Both the position numbers and the translations under genes were made by a program. A stretch of DNA of 64,000 bases from assembly GCF_000512205.2 (NCBI RefSeq), contig NZ_CP006644.1, positions 2,288,520 through 2,352,519 of the forward strand, read 5' to 3'. Origin of the DNA: Sphingomonas sanxanigenens DSM 19645 = NX02. GTDB lineage: Bacteria; Pseudomonadota; Alphaproteobacteria; Sphingomonadales; Sphingomonadaceae. The notes under the pieces were generated by a model. The model was given only the letters and a program-made list of their open reading frames with translations, made no database searches and was not told where the DNA came from. Of this stretch, positions 18,406 through 27,416 are shown in pieces; position 1 is the stretch's first letter, and the number at the start of each line of letters is the position of its first letter.

Positions 18406-18882
18406 TTACAGATAGGGGCGGAATTCGTTGAGGATAGCCGAATAGAGCTCCCGTTTGAAGGGCACGATCAGATCGGGCAATTCGTCGGGCTCGGCCCAGC
18501 GCCAGGCATGGAATTCCGGATGCTCCGTTTCCAGCTTCACATCGGCATCGGTACCCAGGAAACGCATCAGGAACCAGGTCTGGCGCTGGCCGCGATATCG
18601 GCCCTTCCACAGCCGCCCGACCATGTCGGCGGGCAGATCATAGAGCAGCTCCTTGCCCGAACAGGCGATCACCTCGACCAGATCGGGGCGGATGCCGGTT
18701 TCCTCCTCGAGCTCGCGCAGCGCGGCGGCCTGGGGCTCCTCACCCTCGTCGAGCCCGCCCTGGGGCATCTGCCACGCGGCGAGACGCGTATCGATGCGCT
18801 GGCCGACGAACACCTTCTTCGCGTCGTTGATCAGCATGATGCCCGCGGCGGGGCGATAGGGAAGGGGGGCGGGGTCGGTCAT
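18406..18882 (-). CDS. rppH: RNA pyrophosphohydrolase (Nudix)
   Basis: The 158-residue Nudix protein converts 5'-triphosphate mRNA ends to monophosphates, which starts RNase E-dependent decay. PLPYRPAAGIMLINDAKKVFVGQR is the RppH N-terminal block, WQMPQGGLDEGE precedes the Nudix box, and GGLDEGEEPQAAALRELEEE contains the metal-binding glutamates (about residues 43-65). RYRGQRQTWFLMRF is also typical. The start ATG at 18882 overlaps the end of the upstream esterase gene by 4 bp, so the two are co-translated. Confidence 0.95.
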   Translation of the reverse strand: MTDPAPLPYRPAAGIMLINDAKKVFVGQRIDTRLAAWQMPQGGLDEGEEPQAAALRELEEETGIRPDLVEVIACSGKELLYDLPADMVGRLWKGRYRGQRQTWFLMRFLGTDADVKLETEHPEFHAWRWAEPDELPDLIVPFKRELYSAILNEFRPYL

Positions 18883-19877
18883 AACGTGCGAGCAGCCTCT
18901 GCCATTACGCGGTTGGCCTCCGCCTCGGCGATCATCGGCCTGAGCGCGGCGAGCGCGCCGGCGATGTCGCCGACCGATGAGGGGATACCCTTGGCGAAGT
19001 TGATGAAACCGTGGATGTTGCCCACGGCCTCGCGGAAAATCACGGGAACGCCGGCCTCGATCAAGGCGGCGGCATAGGCGCGGCCCTGATCGCGCAGCGG
19101 ATCGAGGCCGGCCGTCAGCAGCAGCGTCGGCGGCATCAGGTGGTGGTCGCCGAGCAGCGGCGATCCGCGGACGGCGAGCGGGTCGGGGCGATATTGCTCG
19201 GTGAACCAGTTCATCGATTCGATCGTCAGCATATGGCCGGCACCGAATTGCGTTACCGACGCCCACGCGCGCTCGCGCAAGTCGACAGCCGGATAGATCG
19301 GCATCTGCGCGATCACCGGTGCTGCGGCGGGCCGATCGCGCAGCGCCATGGCGGTGACGATCGCCAGGGTCGCGCCCGCGCTGTCGCCCGCGAGCACGAG
19401 GCTGGTCACGCCGCGCTCCAGCACCGCCGTGGCGGAGGCCGCCCAGCGCGCCGCCGCTTCGCAATCATCGGGGGCGGCCGGCCACGGATGCTCGGGCGCG
19501 AGACGATAGTCGATCACGAGGATCGGCAGATCGAGCAGGGCCGCGGCGCGCGTGCAGAAGGGCTCGTGGCTGTAGAGCCCGCCGACGACGAAGCCGCCGC
19601 CATGAAAGAACAGCACCAGCGGCCCCGGTTCGCGGCGCTCTCGTGCGTCATAGAGCCGCGCGGGCAGTGCGCCTGCGGGCCCCGGCACGGTGAGATCGCG
19701 GATGAGCGCCAGCGTGTCGGGCTCGGCATCCGCCAGCGGACGCATCGCGTCGATGAGCTGCCGCGCCGCCGCCGGTTCGAGCTCGTGCAGCTTCGGGCCG
19801 GGGGCGTTGTTCAGATAGGCAAGGAACGCTGCTACATCCGGCCGGACATAGGGGGCCCTGTCGACCGGCTGGATCAT
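18879..19877 (-). CDS. Hormone-sensitive-lipase-type alpha/beta hydrolase (esterase)
   Basis: The 332-residue cytoplasmic esterase belongs to the HSL-like (family IV) lipases. Evidence is the HGGGFVVGG oxyanion motif near residue 90 and the LVLAGDSAGATLAIV nucleophile elbow near residue 165. LLLTAGLDPLRDQGRAYA supplies the catalytic aspartate and GNIHGFINF the histidine. There is no signal peptide. It probably hydrolyses short acyl esters. The gene overlaps rppH by 4 bp and diverges from the histone-deacetylase-like gene. Confidence 0.92.
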   Translation of the reverse strand: MIQPVDRAPYVRPDVAAFLAYLNNAPGPKLHELEPAAARQLIDAMRPLADAEPDTLALIRDLTVPGPAGALPARLYDARERREPGPLVLFFHGGGFVVGGLYSHEPFCTRAAALLDLPILVIDYRLAPEHPWPAAPDDCEAAARWAASATAVLERGVTSLVLAGDSAGATLAIVTAMALRDRPAAAPVIAQMPIYPAVDLRERAWASVTQFGAGHMLTIESMNWFTEQYRPDPLAVRGSPLLGDHHLMPPTLLLTAGLDPLRDQGRAYAAALIEAGVPVIFREAVGNIHGFINFAKGIPSSVGDIAGALAALRPMIAEAEANRVMAEAARTL

Positions 19878-19934
19878 GGCGTCTCCAAGGGGTTGCGGCT
19901 GGCGGCGGGGCGTCGCGGGCCCTACCTAAGGGGG

Positions 19935-20828
19935 ATGACGCACGTCGTCCACCACCCCGGCTATCGATCGCTGCCGAGACCCGGCCAGTTCCCTTGGGAC
20001 AAATATATGCTGCTGCTCGACGCGCTGCGCGACGATGGCGGCCCGCTGACCTTGCATCAGCCCGAACCGATGCCGCGGCGGTGGATCGAGGCGGTGCATG
20101 ATCCCGCCTATGTCGCCGAGGTGATCGAACGGCGCGTGCCGCCCGAGAAGGAGCGCCGCATCGGTTTTCCGGTGACCGAGCCGGTCGCGGTGCGCGCGCA
20201 GCTCACGCCGGGCGGCACGTGGCTCGCTGCGAAGCTGGCGCTGGCGCACGGCCATGCCGCCAATGGCGCGGGCGGCAGCCACCATGCGCTCGCCTCGACC
20301 GGGGCGGGCTATTGCGTGTTCAACGATCTCGCCATCGCCGCCAACCGGTTGATCGAGGAGGGCGACGCCACGCGGATCCTGATCGTCGATGTCGACGTCC
20401 ATCAGGGCGACGGCACCGCCTCGCTGCTCGCGGGTCATCCCGAGATCGCGACCTACTCGATCCATGCCGAGAAGAATTTTCCTGTCCGCAAGGCGCGCTC
20501 GACGGTGGATGTGGGGCTGCCCGACGGCACCGGCGACGATGCCTATCTCGACGCCCTGGCTGCCACGCTGATGCCGTTGGCGCAGGGCTTTGCGCCGAAT
20601 CTGATCCTCTATCAGGCCGGCGTCGATCCGCATGTCGACGACCGACTGGGCCGGCTGGCGCTCACCGATGCCGGCCTCGACCGGCGCGATGCGTTCGTCG
20701 CGCGGCTGGCGCGCGCTCTGGGCGCGCCGATCGCCAGCGCGCTGGGCGGCGGTTATGGCGACGATCGCATGGCGCTCGCCCGCCGTCATGCCGCGAGCAT
20801 CCGCGCCGTTGCCGCGGCGCTGGCCTGA
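19935..20828 (+). CDS. Histone-deacetylase-family zinc hydrolase
   Basis: The 297-residue protein is a complete bacterial HDAC/AcuC-like deacetylase. GGSHHALASTGAGYCVFND carries the tandem histidines and the GYC..ND block, and ILIVDVDVHQGDGTASLL carries the zinc-binding DxH pair. LILYQAGVDPHVDDRLGRL has the second aspartate, and SALGGGYGDD closes the active site. Bacterial members deacetylate acetylpolyamines, acetyl-lysine proteins or other acylamides; the substrate is not decided here. The ATG at 19935 follows GGGGG and gives the expected family length. It diverges from the esterase gene. Confidence 0.93.
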   Translation: MTHVVHHPGYRSLPRPGQFPWDKYMLLLDALRDDGGPLTLHQPEPMPRRWIEAVHDPAYVAEVIERRVPPEKERRIGFPVTEPVAVRAQLTPGGTWLAAKLALAHGHAANGAGGSHHALASTGAGYCVFNDLAIAANRLIEEGDATRILIVDVDVHQGDGTASLLAGHPEIATYSIHAEKNFPVRKARSTVDVGLPDGTGDDAYLDALAATLMPLAQGFAPNLILYQAGVDPHVDDRLGRLALTDAGLDRRDAFVARLARALGAPIASALGGGYGDDRMALARRHAASIRAVAAALA

Positions 20829-20890
20829 GGCGCTTGCCAAGGGCTGCGTCCGGGCGCTAAGTTCGCGCTTCGTTCCGTTGTGGAGGTTGC

Positions 20891-22303
20891 GTGGAACCGG
20901 GTCTCGTCATCGTCGCCATTTTTGTTGCGCTCGGCATCGGGCTGGCGCTCGGCTGGCTGATCTGGCGCGGCGGCGCGGCGGAGGTGCCGGGCCTGCGCCA
21001 GGCGGTGGAGGCGATGCGCGGCGAGCGTGACACCGCGAGGCTGGACCTCAGCGCAGCGCGCGCCGCGGCCGATCGGCTGCCGGCGATCGAGGCGGCGCTT
21101 GAAAATGCCCGTCACCGCATTGCCGAGCTTGCCGAGGCGAACGCCGGCTTCGTCCGCGGCGAGGAAGAACGTGCGGCGTCGCACGCCGCGCAGCTCGCCC
21201 AGCTCAAGGAGATGGAAGCCAAGGTCGAAGATCGCTTCCGTCACCTCGCCGGGCAGGCGCTGACCGAGGCGCAGAGCCTGCTGCTCAAGCGCGCCGACGA
21301 ACGGTTCGCCGAACAGGGCGCCAAGAACGAAGGCCAGTTGCGCGCCTTGCTGTCGCCGGTCGAGGCGACGCTCAAGCGCTATGAGGAAGGGTTGCAGAAG
21401 GTCGAGGCCGCGCGCGTTGGCAGCTATGGCGAACTCAAGACCGCGGTCGCGCAACTCGTCGCGGGCAATGAGGTGGTCCGGCAGGAGACGCAGCGGCTGA
21501 CGAACGTGCTGCGGTCAAGCCCCAAGGCGCGCGGGCGCTGGGGCGAGGAGCAGCTGCGCAACATTCTCGAATCTGCCGGGCTTGCCGAGAATGTCGATTT
21601 TTCGCTGCAATCGACGGTCAGCGATGGCGAGAAGCAGCTTCGCCCGGACTGCGTCATCAACCTGCCGGGAGATCGCTGCATCGTCGTCGACGTCAAATGC
21701 CCGCTCGTCCATTTCGAGCAGGCCTATGACGAGGAGGATGAAGGCCGCCGCGCAGCCTTGTTGCTGCAGCACGCCAATGCGCTGAAGGCTTATGCCAATG
21801 ATCTCGGCCGCAAGGCCTATTGGCGTCAGTTCGATCTCTCGCCCGATTTCGTCGTCATGTTCGTGCCCGGCGAGCATTTCCTTTCCGCCGCGGCGGAGCG
21901 CGCGCCGGAACTCATCGACGGTGCGTTCCGCCAGGGCGTCATCATCGCCTCGACGATCAACATGCTGGCGCTCGCCAAGGTGATGGCAGGAATGTGGCGG
22001 CAGGAAGCGCTGGCCGCGCAAGCGCAGGAAGTCGCCGAGGTGGGGAAGGAACTCTATCGTCGCCTGGTGACGATGGGCAATCACGTCCACAAGCTTGGCC
22101 GGAACCTCAACCTCGCGGCGAGCGCCTATAATGATTTCGTCGGCAGCCTCGACAGCCAGGTGATGACGCAGGCGCGCCGCTTCGAGGCGCTCAAGGTCGA
22201 TACCGGGGGCAAGGCGATCGAGGCGTTGCCGATGGTCGACACCGCCGTCCGTGTCTCGACCAAGCTGCTCCCGACCGAAGCGAGCGCAGACGCGGCCGAG
22301 TGA
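20891..22303 (+). CDS. rmuC: DNA recombination protein RmuC
   Basis: The 470-residue protein has one N-terminal membrane helix (LVIVAIFVALGIGLALGWLIW) and a long coiled coil (about residues 30-190). A nuclease-like RmuC domain follows: SSPKARGRWGEEQLRNILESAGL, RPDCVINLPGDRCIVVDVKCPL, and FVVMFVPGEHFLSAA. RmuC limits inversions at short inverted repeats and is thought to cut or process DNA structures. The coiled coil may tether DNA to the membrane. Length and domain order are normal. It starts with GTG at 20891. Confidence 0.95.
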   Translation: MEPGLVIVAIFVALGIGLALGWLIWRGGAAEVPGLRQAVEAMRGERDTARLDLSAARAAADRLPAIEAALENARHRIAELAEANAGFVRGEEERAASHAAQLAQLKEMEAKVEDRFRHLAGQALTEAQSLLLKRADERFAEQGAKNEGQLRALLSPVEATLKRYEEGLQKVEAARVGSYGELKTAVAQLVAGNEVVRQETQRLTNVLRSSPKARGRWGEEQLRNILESAGLAENVDFSLQSTVSDGEKQLRPDCVINLPGDRCIVVDVKCPLVHFEQAYDEEDEGRRAALLLQHANALKAYANDLGRKAYWRQFDLSPDFVVMFVPGEHFLSAAAERAPELIDGAFRQGVIIASTINMLALAKVMAGMWRQEALAAQAQEVAEVGKELYRRLVTMGNHVHKLGRNLNLAASAYNDFVGSLDSQVMTQARRFEALKVDTGGKAIEALPMVDTAVRVSTKLLPTEASADAAE

Positions 22304-22364
22304 CACGCCGGCGCGCATATTCGATCCGTGGCGGCGCGGTGTGGGCGCTGCTATTCGGGTGCCC

Positions 22365-23060
22365 ATGACGATCGAACTCATCTGCCTCGATGCCGACGAC
22401 ACGCTGTGGCACAATATGCGCCATTTCGAAATTGCCGAGCAGGCCTTGCTCGAAATCCTCAAGCCGTTCGCCGACGCGGGCGTGACGCGCGAACGGTTGG
22501 AAGCGGTCGAGATCCGCAATCTCGCGCTCTACGGCTACGGCGCCAAGAGCTTCACGCTGTCGATGATCGAGGCGGCGATCGAGCTGTGCGGCGGCGCGCT
22601 GAGCGTGCGGCAGATCTCGGAGATTCTCGCCGCCGGCCGCGACCTTCTGGCGCACCCGGTCGAACTGCTGCCGGGCATCGAGGAGACGCTGGACGCGCTC
22701 GCCGATCGCGGCCGACTGGTGCTCGTGACCAAGGGCGATCTGCTCCACCAGGAGGCCAAGCTCGCGGCCTCGGGGCTGGGGGATCGCTTCCACGGGATCG
22801 AGATCGTCAGCGACAAGAATGCCGATACCTTCCAGCGTCTGTTCACGCGTTACGGCGTGCCCCCCGGATGCGCGATCATGGCCGGCGATTCGATGCGGTC
22901 AGACGTCTTGCCGGCGCTGACGGCAGGCGCATGGGCCGCCTTCGTGCCGCAGGCGTTGGCGTGGAGCCATGAGCGCGCCGAAGCGCCCGCAGCGCATGAA
23001 CGCTTCCGCCAGTTGAAATCGCTCGGCGAACTGCCGGACTGGATCGATCAGATCCGGTGA
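22365..23060 (+). CDS. HAD-family hydrolase
   Basis: The 231-residue protein is a haloacid-dehalogenase-superfamily phosphatase. Motif I is ICLDADDTLWHN with the nucleophilic aspartate (residues 7-11), motif II lies in LVLVTKGDLLHQ, the motif III lysine in GIEIVSDKNADTF, and motif IV in CAIMAGDSMRSDVLPAL. The helical cap between motifs I and II fits subclass I, as in phosphoglycolate- or nucleotide-type phosphatases; the substrate is unknown. The ATG at 22365 puts motif I at the N-terminus, as expected. It is 61 bp downstream of rmuC on the same strand and converges on the large cytochrome gene. Confidence 0.92.
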   Translation: MTIELICLDADDTLWHNMRHFEIAEQALLEILKPFADAGVTRERLEAVEIRNLALYGYGAKSFTLSMIEAAIELCGGALSVRQISEILAAGRDLLAHPVELLPGIEETLDALADRGRLVLVTKGDLLHQEAKLAASGLGDRFHGIEIVSDKNADTFQRLFTRYGVPPGCAIMAGDSMRSDVLPALTAGAWAAFVPQALAWSHERAEAPAAHERFRQLKSLGELPDWIDQIR

Positions 23061-23068
23061 TGCTTCGA

Positions 23069-23093
23069 TCCTTTACCCGGGTTCGGGAAAGGA
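23069..23093. terminator. Candidate terminator hairpin between convergent genes
   Basis: TCCTTTACCCG pairs with CGGGAAAGGA around a GGTT loop, with one bulged A. It lies between the HAD stop (23060) and the multihaem cytochrome stop (23103), which converge, so it could serve both. There is no long T tract, so termination strength is uncertain. Confidence 0.4.
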
Positions 23094-23102
23094 CTCAGAG
23101 CA

Positions 23103-26100
23103 TCATTTGCCCGATGCCATCAGCATCCCGGGCACCCAGGCCGTCATGTCGGGCTTGTCGCTGACCTTGTAGGGCACGCCGCGGCGCGTGAGGAACAGAC
23201 GCTCCATCTCGCTGCGGTTGAAGGGACGGGAACCGAGGCGGCCGAAGACCGCGATCTGGCCGCCGGTCTCGTCGACGCCACGATCCCTGTCCAGGCCCTT
23301 CGAAAGCGCGAGGGCAGGGGTGGGGGTGCGCGCCCAGGCGATCAGTTGCGGAACCGGCCTGGGCGAGAAGCCGTAGAAATTGGGCTGGCTTTCGGGGCTG
23401 GTGAGCTGGACCACCTTCAGACCGTTCCGTCCATCGGCAACATAAGCGAAGAGCGAGGCGTTGGTGGTGCCGACGATGACGTCTTCGGCGTCGTCGAGCA
23501 CGCCGTTGAACGTCACCTTTTCGACGATCTTCTGTGCCTCCGGGTTCTTGATGTCGACGATCACCAGACCGTCCGACTTCGCCGCGACATAGGCATAGGT
23601 GCGGGCCAGATAGACGCGACGGGCGTCGGCAAGCGGGATCGTCGCCTCGGGGATCAGGCGCGGCGCGGTCCAGCGGTCGGGCTTTGCCGGATCCGGATCG
23701 GCAGAAAGGCCGGTGACGTCCACCACCTGCAGGCCGTCGGCTGTGGTGACCCACAGATAGCGGAACTGAAGCGCGGTGGCGCGGGCGTCGCGCAGCGGGA
23801 TCGTCGCGACATGGATCGGCTTGAGCGGATCCTTGAGGTTCAGGATCACGAGGCCGGCATCAGCCGCGATATAGGCATAACGGCCGCCGAGGGTGATGTG
23901 GCGTGCGCCCTTCAGGATGCCGCCGACGTTCCAGGTGAGCGCGCGCTTCAGCCGATTGTTGCGGAACTCGCCATCGGCCATCGTGTCGACATCGACGAGG
24001 ACGAGGCCTTCGACGCTGTCGGTGATGAAGGCGTAGCGATAGATTTCCTCGAGCGCCTGCTCCTCATTCTCGGGGAATTCGGCAAGGATCCGCTTGTTGC
24101 GCGTCATGCTGATCGGCTGCGTCGTCGCCAGCGCCATGCAGGTCGCATTGCTCGTCTTGACGTGCGTGTCCTGGCCCAGGGGCGAGAAGGGCGCAGTCAC
24201 GATCCGTTCCGAGAAGCCCTTGTTGCCGATCGAGGCGACGTCATAGACGCGGAAGCCGCTCTTGCCCTCGGCGACATACATATATTCGCCGCGAAGCTGC
24301 AGGCAGCGCACCGCATCGGGCGTGCCCTGAACGACATTGGCGAACTGCTCCAGCGCCTCCGTCTCGCCGCTCAGCTTCTTGTCGAAGGTCTTGCCGCGGG
24401 TCCACTCGACCAGCTCGCGCTGGTTGCGGTTGACGTGCGCGTCATACCAGTCGGGATAGGCATATTTGTGGAGATAGGAACCGATCACCGCCTGCGGCTC
24501 GTCCCATTCGGTCACGCGGATCGCTTCGAATCCGCCCTGCAGGCCCGTCCAGGCATGCAGCCCGACGAAGTTCACGAAGTTCGTGCCGAGCAGCAGCAAC
24601 TGCGACATGATCGCATTGTTGTCGTTCGCCGCCGACAAATGGCAGTCCGTGCAGGTCTTGGTTTCCGTCTTGCGCACGGTGTGCGGGAAGTGCGGGGCGA
24701 ACGCCTGGCTCGAGAAGCCGGCCGCGCTGATCGGCGGCTGCTGCACATAGATGCGTTCGCGGTTGATGTTGGTGGACGACAGAACCAGCGCCGAGGTCGA
24801 GCGCACCGGCGCGATCTGGTTGCCCTTGGTGGTCTGGTGGCGGCCGAGCTGGAACATCTCGTCGCGCGCGACCTGCGGGTTGTAGGTCGCGAAGTTGCGC
24901 GTCTCCAGCCCGTCATATTTGTGGCTGGTCGTCTTCCAGTTGGCCTCGATCGGCAGGTGGCAACCGCCGCAGCTCGTCGTCCAGCTCAGATGGCAGGTGA
25001 AGCAGGCCATCTCGTCGGGATTGTGCGCGCGGTCGGCGGGCGCCACGCCGGGACCGAAGGCGAATTTGCCATCCTCGGCGCCCTGCTTGCTCATCAGCTT
25101 GGCGCGCGCGGCGCGAGGGTTGAACAAGGGCACGCCCTTGTCGTCCAGCACATTCTCGAGATTGCGATCGACCGCATCCTTGACGAGGCTGACCGTCCAT
25201 TTGAGATCCGGATCGACGATCGATCGCTGGATCAGCGCGCGGCGGCCATGCTTGTCATAACCCCACTCGAAGCGGCGTTCGCCATTGGCGTTGCGCAGCA
25301 GTGCGAGGTTGGTGCCCTGCGGCCGCGCCGCTACGTTCGACGTCAGCAGGGTCGGATAGGCGTCGGCGGTGCCGTGGCAATCCTTGCAGCCGATCTCCAC
25401 CGCGTTGGCGACCTCGCCCTGGATCAGGCCATTGCCATGGCTGTCCTGCGCGAAGTGGCAGTCAGCGCACTGCATGCCGACCTCGGCGTGGATATCCATC
25501 ATGTGAACGGTCTTGCCGGGGTTGGTGCCGGGTTCCACGAACCCGCCTTCACCTGCCTTGCGGAACTTCTCGGGGTCGTCGGGCGAAACGATCTTGCCGT
25601 CCGCATCGAGCAGATTTCCTTCGCGGTCACGCTTCAGGATCGCGCGGAAATTCCAGCCATGGCCGTGATAATCGGCGAACTGGGTGTCCTTGGCCTTGGG
25701 ATTGACCGTGTCGTAGACGTTGCGGAGGAACGACATGTTGCTCCAGCGCCCACGGGTCGCCGCCATCTCGGGATTGCGGTTGAGCACTTCGAGCGCTTCG
25801 GCCGCGGTGGGGTATTTCTGCTTCACCGGCCACATCAGCGGCGCATCGGATTCATAGTCCCACATCGTGTAGCCGAGGAAGCTGTTCAGGAAGATGTTGG
25901 GCTGGTGCATGTGGCAGTTCATGCACTGTGCGGTCGGGATCGCGCGGGTGAAGGCGTGCTGGATCGGGTGGCCACGCTCCTTGATCGTACGGCCGGCGCC
26001 ATGCTCACCGCCGGCAGCGCCATGCGGTCCGGCCGGCGCACGCGCAGCGGTCGCCACGTCCTTCATGCCGGCGCGCGTCATATCCAGATCATGGCCTTCG

Positions 26101-27416
26101 CCACGCGCCGCGCCGTAGGCCCTGGGGCTCTTGCCCTTCAGCGCAAGGGTCGCGGGATGATCGGGGGCACCGGGGCAGGCGAGATGTTCGCCCTTCGCAT
26201 GTGCTTTCTCGATCTTCTTGGCATGCGGGCGAAGCGCTTCTTCCTCCTCCTCGGTCGGATCGTCGCATTCCGTCTTGGCGGCGACCGTCGGATCCTTGGA
26301 GAAGCTCTGCCCGTCGCGGCCGAACTTGGCATAGGTCAGGCTGTGCCGCGGCTCGCGATCGTTCGCATAGATCACGTGGCACGACGCGCAACCGGAAGAG
26401 CGATAGTCGCCCGGCTGGTCGTTGGTGCCCAGGAACCAGGTGAACGGATCGTTGAGGCGCGTCTTGTGGATGTTGAGCACCGGGATCGCGACGCGCAGGC
26501 CGGTGCCGGGGCCGCGATTGGATTGCTTGAGGTCCGGGCGGCCGGGCTCTTCGAGCCGCTGGATGTTGCCGGAGGGGTTGGGCAGCGCCAATTCGGGGAA
26601 GGCGCTCGAAATATTGCGACCGCCCCGCTCGAACACGCGGAACACGTCGCCCGGCGGGATCACGTGCCAGGTCGGGAGCGGATAGAGCAGCGGCAGCGCG
26701 CCGCGCTTTTTCTGCGCGTCGGTGACGGTGCCATGCTGACCGGTCTCGCTGGGCGACATGATCTTCGCCGGCTCGCCATCGCGCGTATAGGCCTCGCCGA
26801 ACGCATAGTTCTTATAGGGAACGATGCCGTTATTATAGGCCGCGCCGCCCCATAGCATCGCACCCGATGCCATCAGCGAGCGTTCCGCGGCCTCGATCAC
26901 TTCGATGTGGCAGGCGCCGCAGCTTTCGCGCGCAACGCGATAGTCGGACGGGTTCACAAACCGGATGAACTCCGGCGATTCCTTGTTGAGCAGCGTGTAG
27001 CTCTGCTTCGGGTTCGCCGAGGAGGGCCAATTCCAGCTCTTGGGATAGCGCGGCAGCACGTGCGCGGCCTTGAGCCGATCGACATAGCGCGGATCGGTCT
27101 GCGGGAGGTTGACGTCGACCGATGACGGATCGATCTGGTTGCCGCCATGGCAGTCGATGCACGACAGGTTGACCGCCGGGGTGGCATGCATCGTCTTCTG
27201 GTCGCTGTCCGTGTGGCAGGCGACGCAGCCGGCGTTCATCTTCTGCATGTCGTCATAGCTGCGGTCCGCCGGCGCGGGCGCATAGAAGGCATAGTCGATC
27301 TTCTGCGGCTTCTCCGCATCGGATGCCAGCGACATCGCGCTCGGGATCACGAACGCGGCGAGCAGCGCGAAGCGTGCGCGGGCGATGGCTTTGAGGAGGG
27401 CGGTCGCCTTCAGCAT
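23103..27416 (-). CDS. Giant decahaem c-type cytochrome with C-terminal LVIVD propeller
   Basis: The 1437-residue protein has a signal peptide (residues 1-32). Ten CxxCH haem sites start at residues 64, 86, 166, 343, 498, 650, 677, 805, 816 and 922. After residue 1040 the haem part gives way to repeats such as YMYVAEGKSGFRVYDV, YAFITDSVEGLVLVDV, YAYIAADAGLVILNL, YLWVTTADGLQVVDV and YAYVAAKSDGLVIVDI, the LVIVD type that forms a beta-propeller. It should be a periplasmic or cell-surface electron-transfer protein. It is the last gene of a four-gene coupled operon; its ATG overlaps the barrel gene's TGA by one base. Partner, polarity and acceptor are unknown. A role at the outer membrane is inferred from the adjacent barrel. 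Confidence 0.9.
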   Translation of the reverse strand: MLKATALLKAIARARFALLAAFVIPSAMSLASDAEKPQKIDYAFYAPAPADRSYDDMQKMNAGCVACHTDSDQKTMHATPAVNLSCIDCHGGNQIDPSSVDVNLPQTDPRYVDRLKAAHVLPRYPKSWNWPSSANPKQSYTLLNKESPEFIRFVNPSDYRVARESCGACHIEVIEAAERSLMASGAMLWGGAAYNNGIVPYKNYAFGEAYTRDGEPAKIMSPSETGQHGTVTDAQKKRGALPLLYPLPTWHVIPPGDVFRVFERGGRNISSAFPELALPNPSGNIQRLEEPGRPDLKQSNRGPGTGLRVAIPVLNIHKTRLNDPFTWFLGTNDQPGDYRSSGCASCHVIYANDREPRHSLTYAKFGRDGQSFSKDPTVAAKTECDDPTEEEEEALRPHAKKIEKAHAKGEHLACPGAPDHPATLALKGKSPRAYGAARGEGHDLDMTRAGMKDVATAARAPAGPHGAAGGEHGAGRTIKERGHPIQHAFTRAIPTAQCMNCHMHQPNIFLNSFLGYTMWDYESDAPLMWPVKQKYPTAAEALEVLNRNPEMAATRGRWSNMSFLRNVYDTVNPKAKDTQFADYHGHGWNFRAILKRDREGNLLDADGKIVSPDDPEKFRKAGEGGFVEPGTNPGKTVHMMDIHAEVGMQCADCHFAQDSHGNGLIQGEVANAVEIGCKDCHGTADAYPTLLTSNVAARPQGTNLALLRNANGERRFEWGYDKHGRRALIQRSIVDPDLKWTVSLVKDAVDRNLENVLDDKGVPLFNPRAARAKLMSKQGAEDGKFAFGPGVAPADRAHNPDEMACFTCHLSWTTSCGGCHLPIEANWKTTSHKYDGLETRNFATYNPQVARDEMFQLGRHQTTKGNQIAPVRSTSALVLSSTNINRERIYVQQPPISAAGFSSQAFAPHFPHTVRKTETKTCTDCHLSAANDNNAIMSQLLLLGTNFVNFVGLHAWTGLQGGFEAIRVTEWDEPQAVIGSYLHKYAYPDWYDAHVNRNQRELVEWTRGKTFDKKLSGETEALEQFANVVQGTPDAVRCLQLRGEYMYVAEGKSGFRVYDVASIGNKGFSERIVTAPFSPLGQDTHVKTSNATCMALATTQPISMTRNKRILAEFPENEEQALEEIYRYAFITDSVEGLVLVDVDTMADGEFRNNRLKRALTWNVGGILKGARHITLGGRYAYIAADAGLVILNLKDPLKPIHVATIPLRDARATALQFRYLWVTTADGLQVVDVTGLSADPDPAKPDRWTAPRLIPEATIPLADARRVYLARTYAYVAAKSDGLVIVDIKNPEAQKIVEKVTFNGVLDDAEDVIVGTTNASLFAYVADGRNGLKVVQLTSPESQPNFYGFSPRPVPQLIAWARTPTPALALSKGLDRDRGVDETGGQIAVFGRLGSRPFNRSEMERLFLTRRGVPYKVSDKPDMTAWVPGMLMASGK

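Noticed and set aside
23346-26855. An 1169-codon + strand open frame opposite the decahaem gene
   Set aside because: The antisense translation is Arg/Gly/Ala-rich with no motifs, while the minus strand has ten haem sites and a signal peptide.
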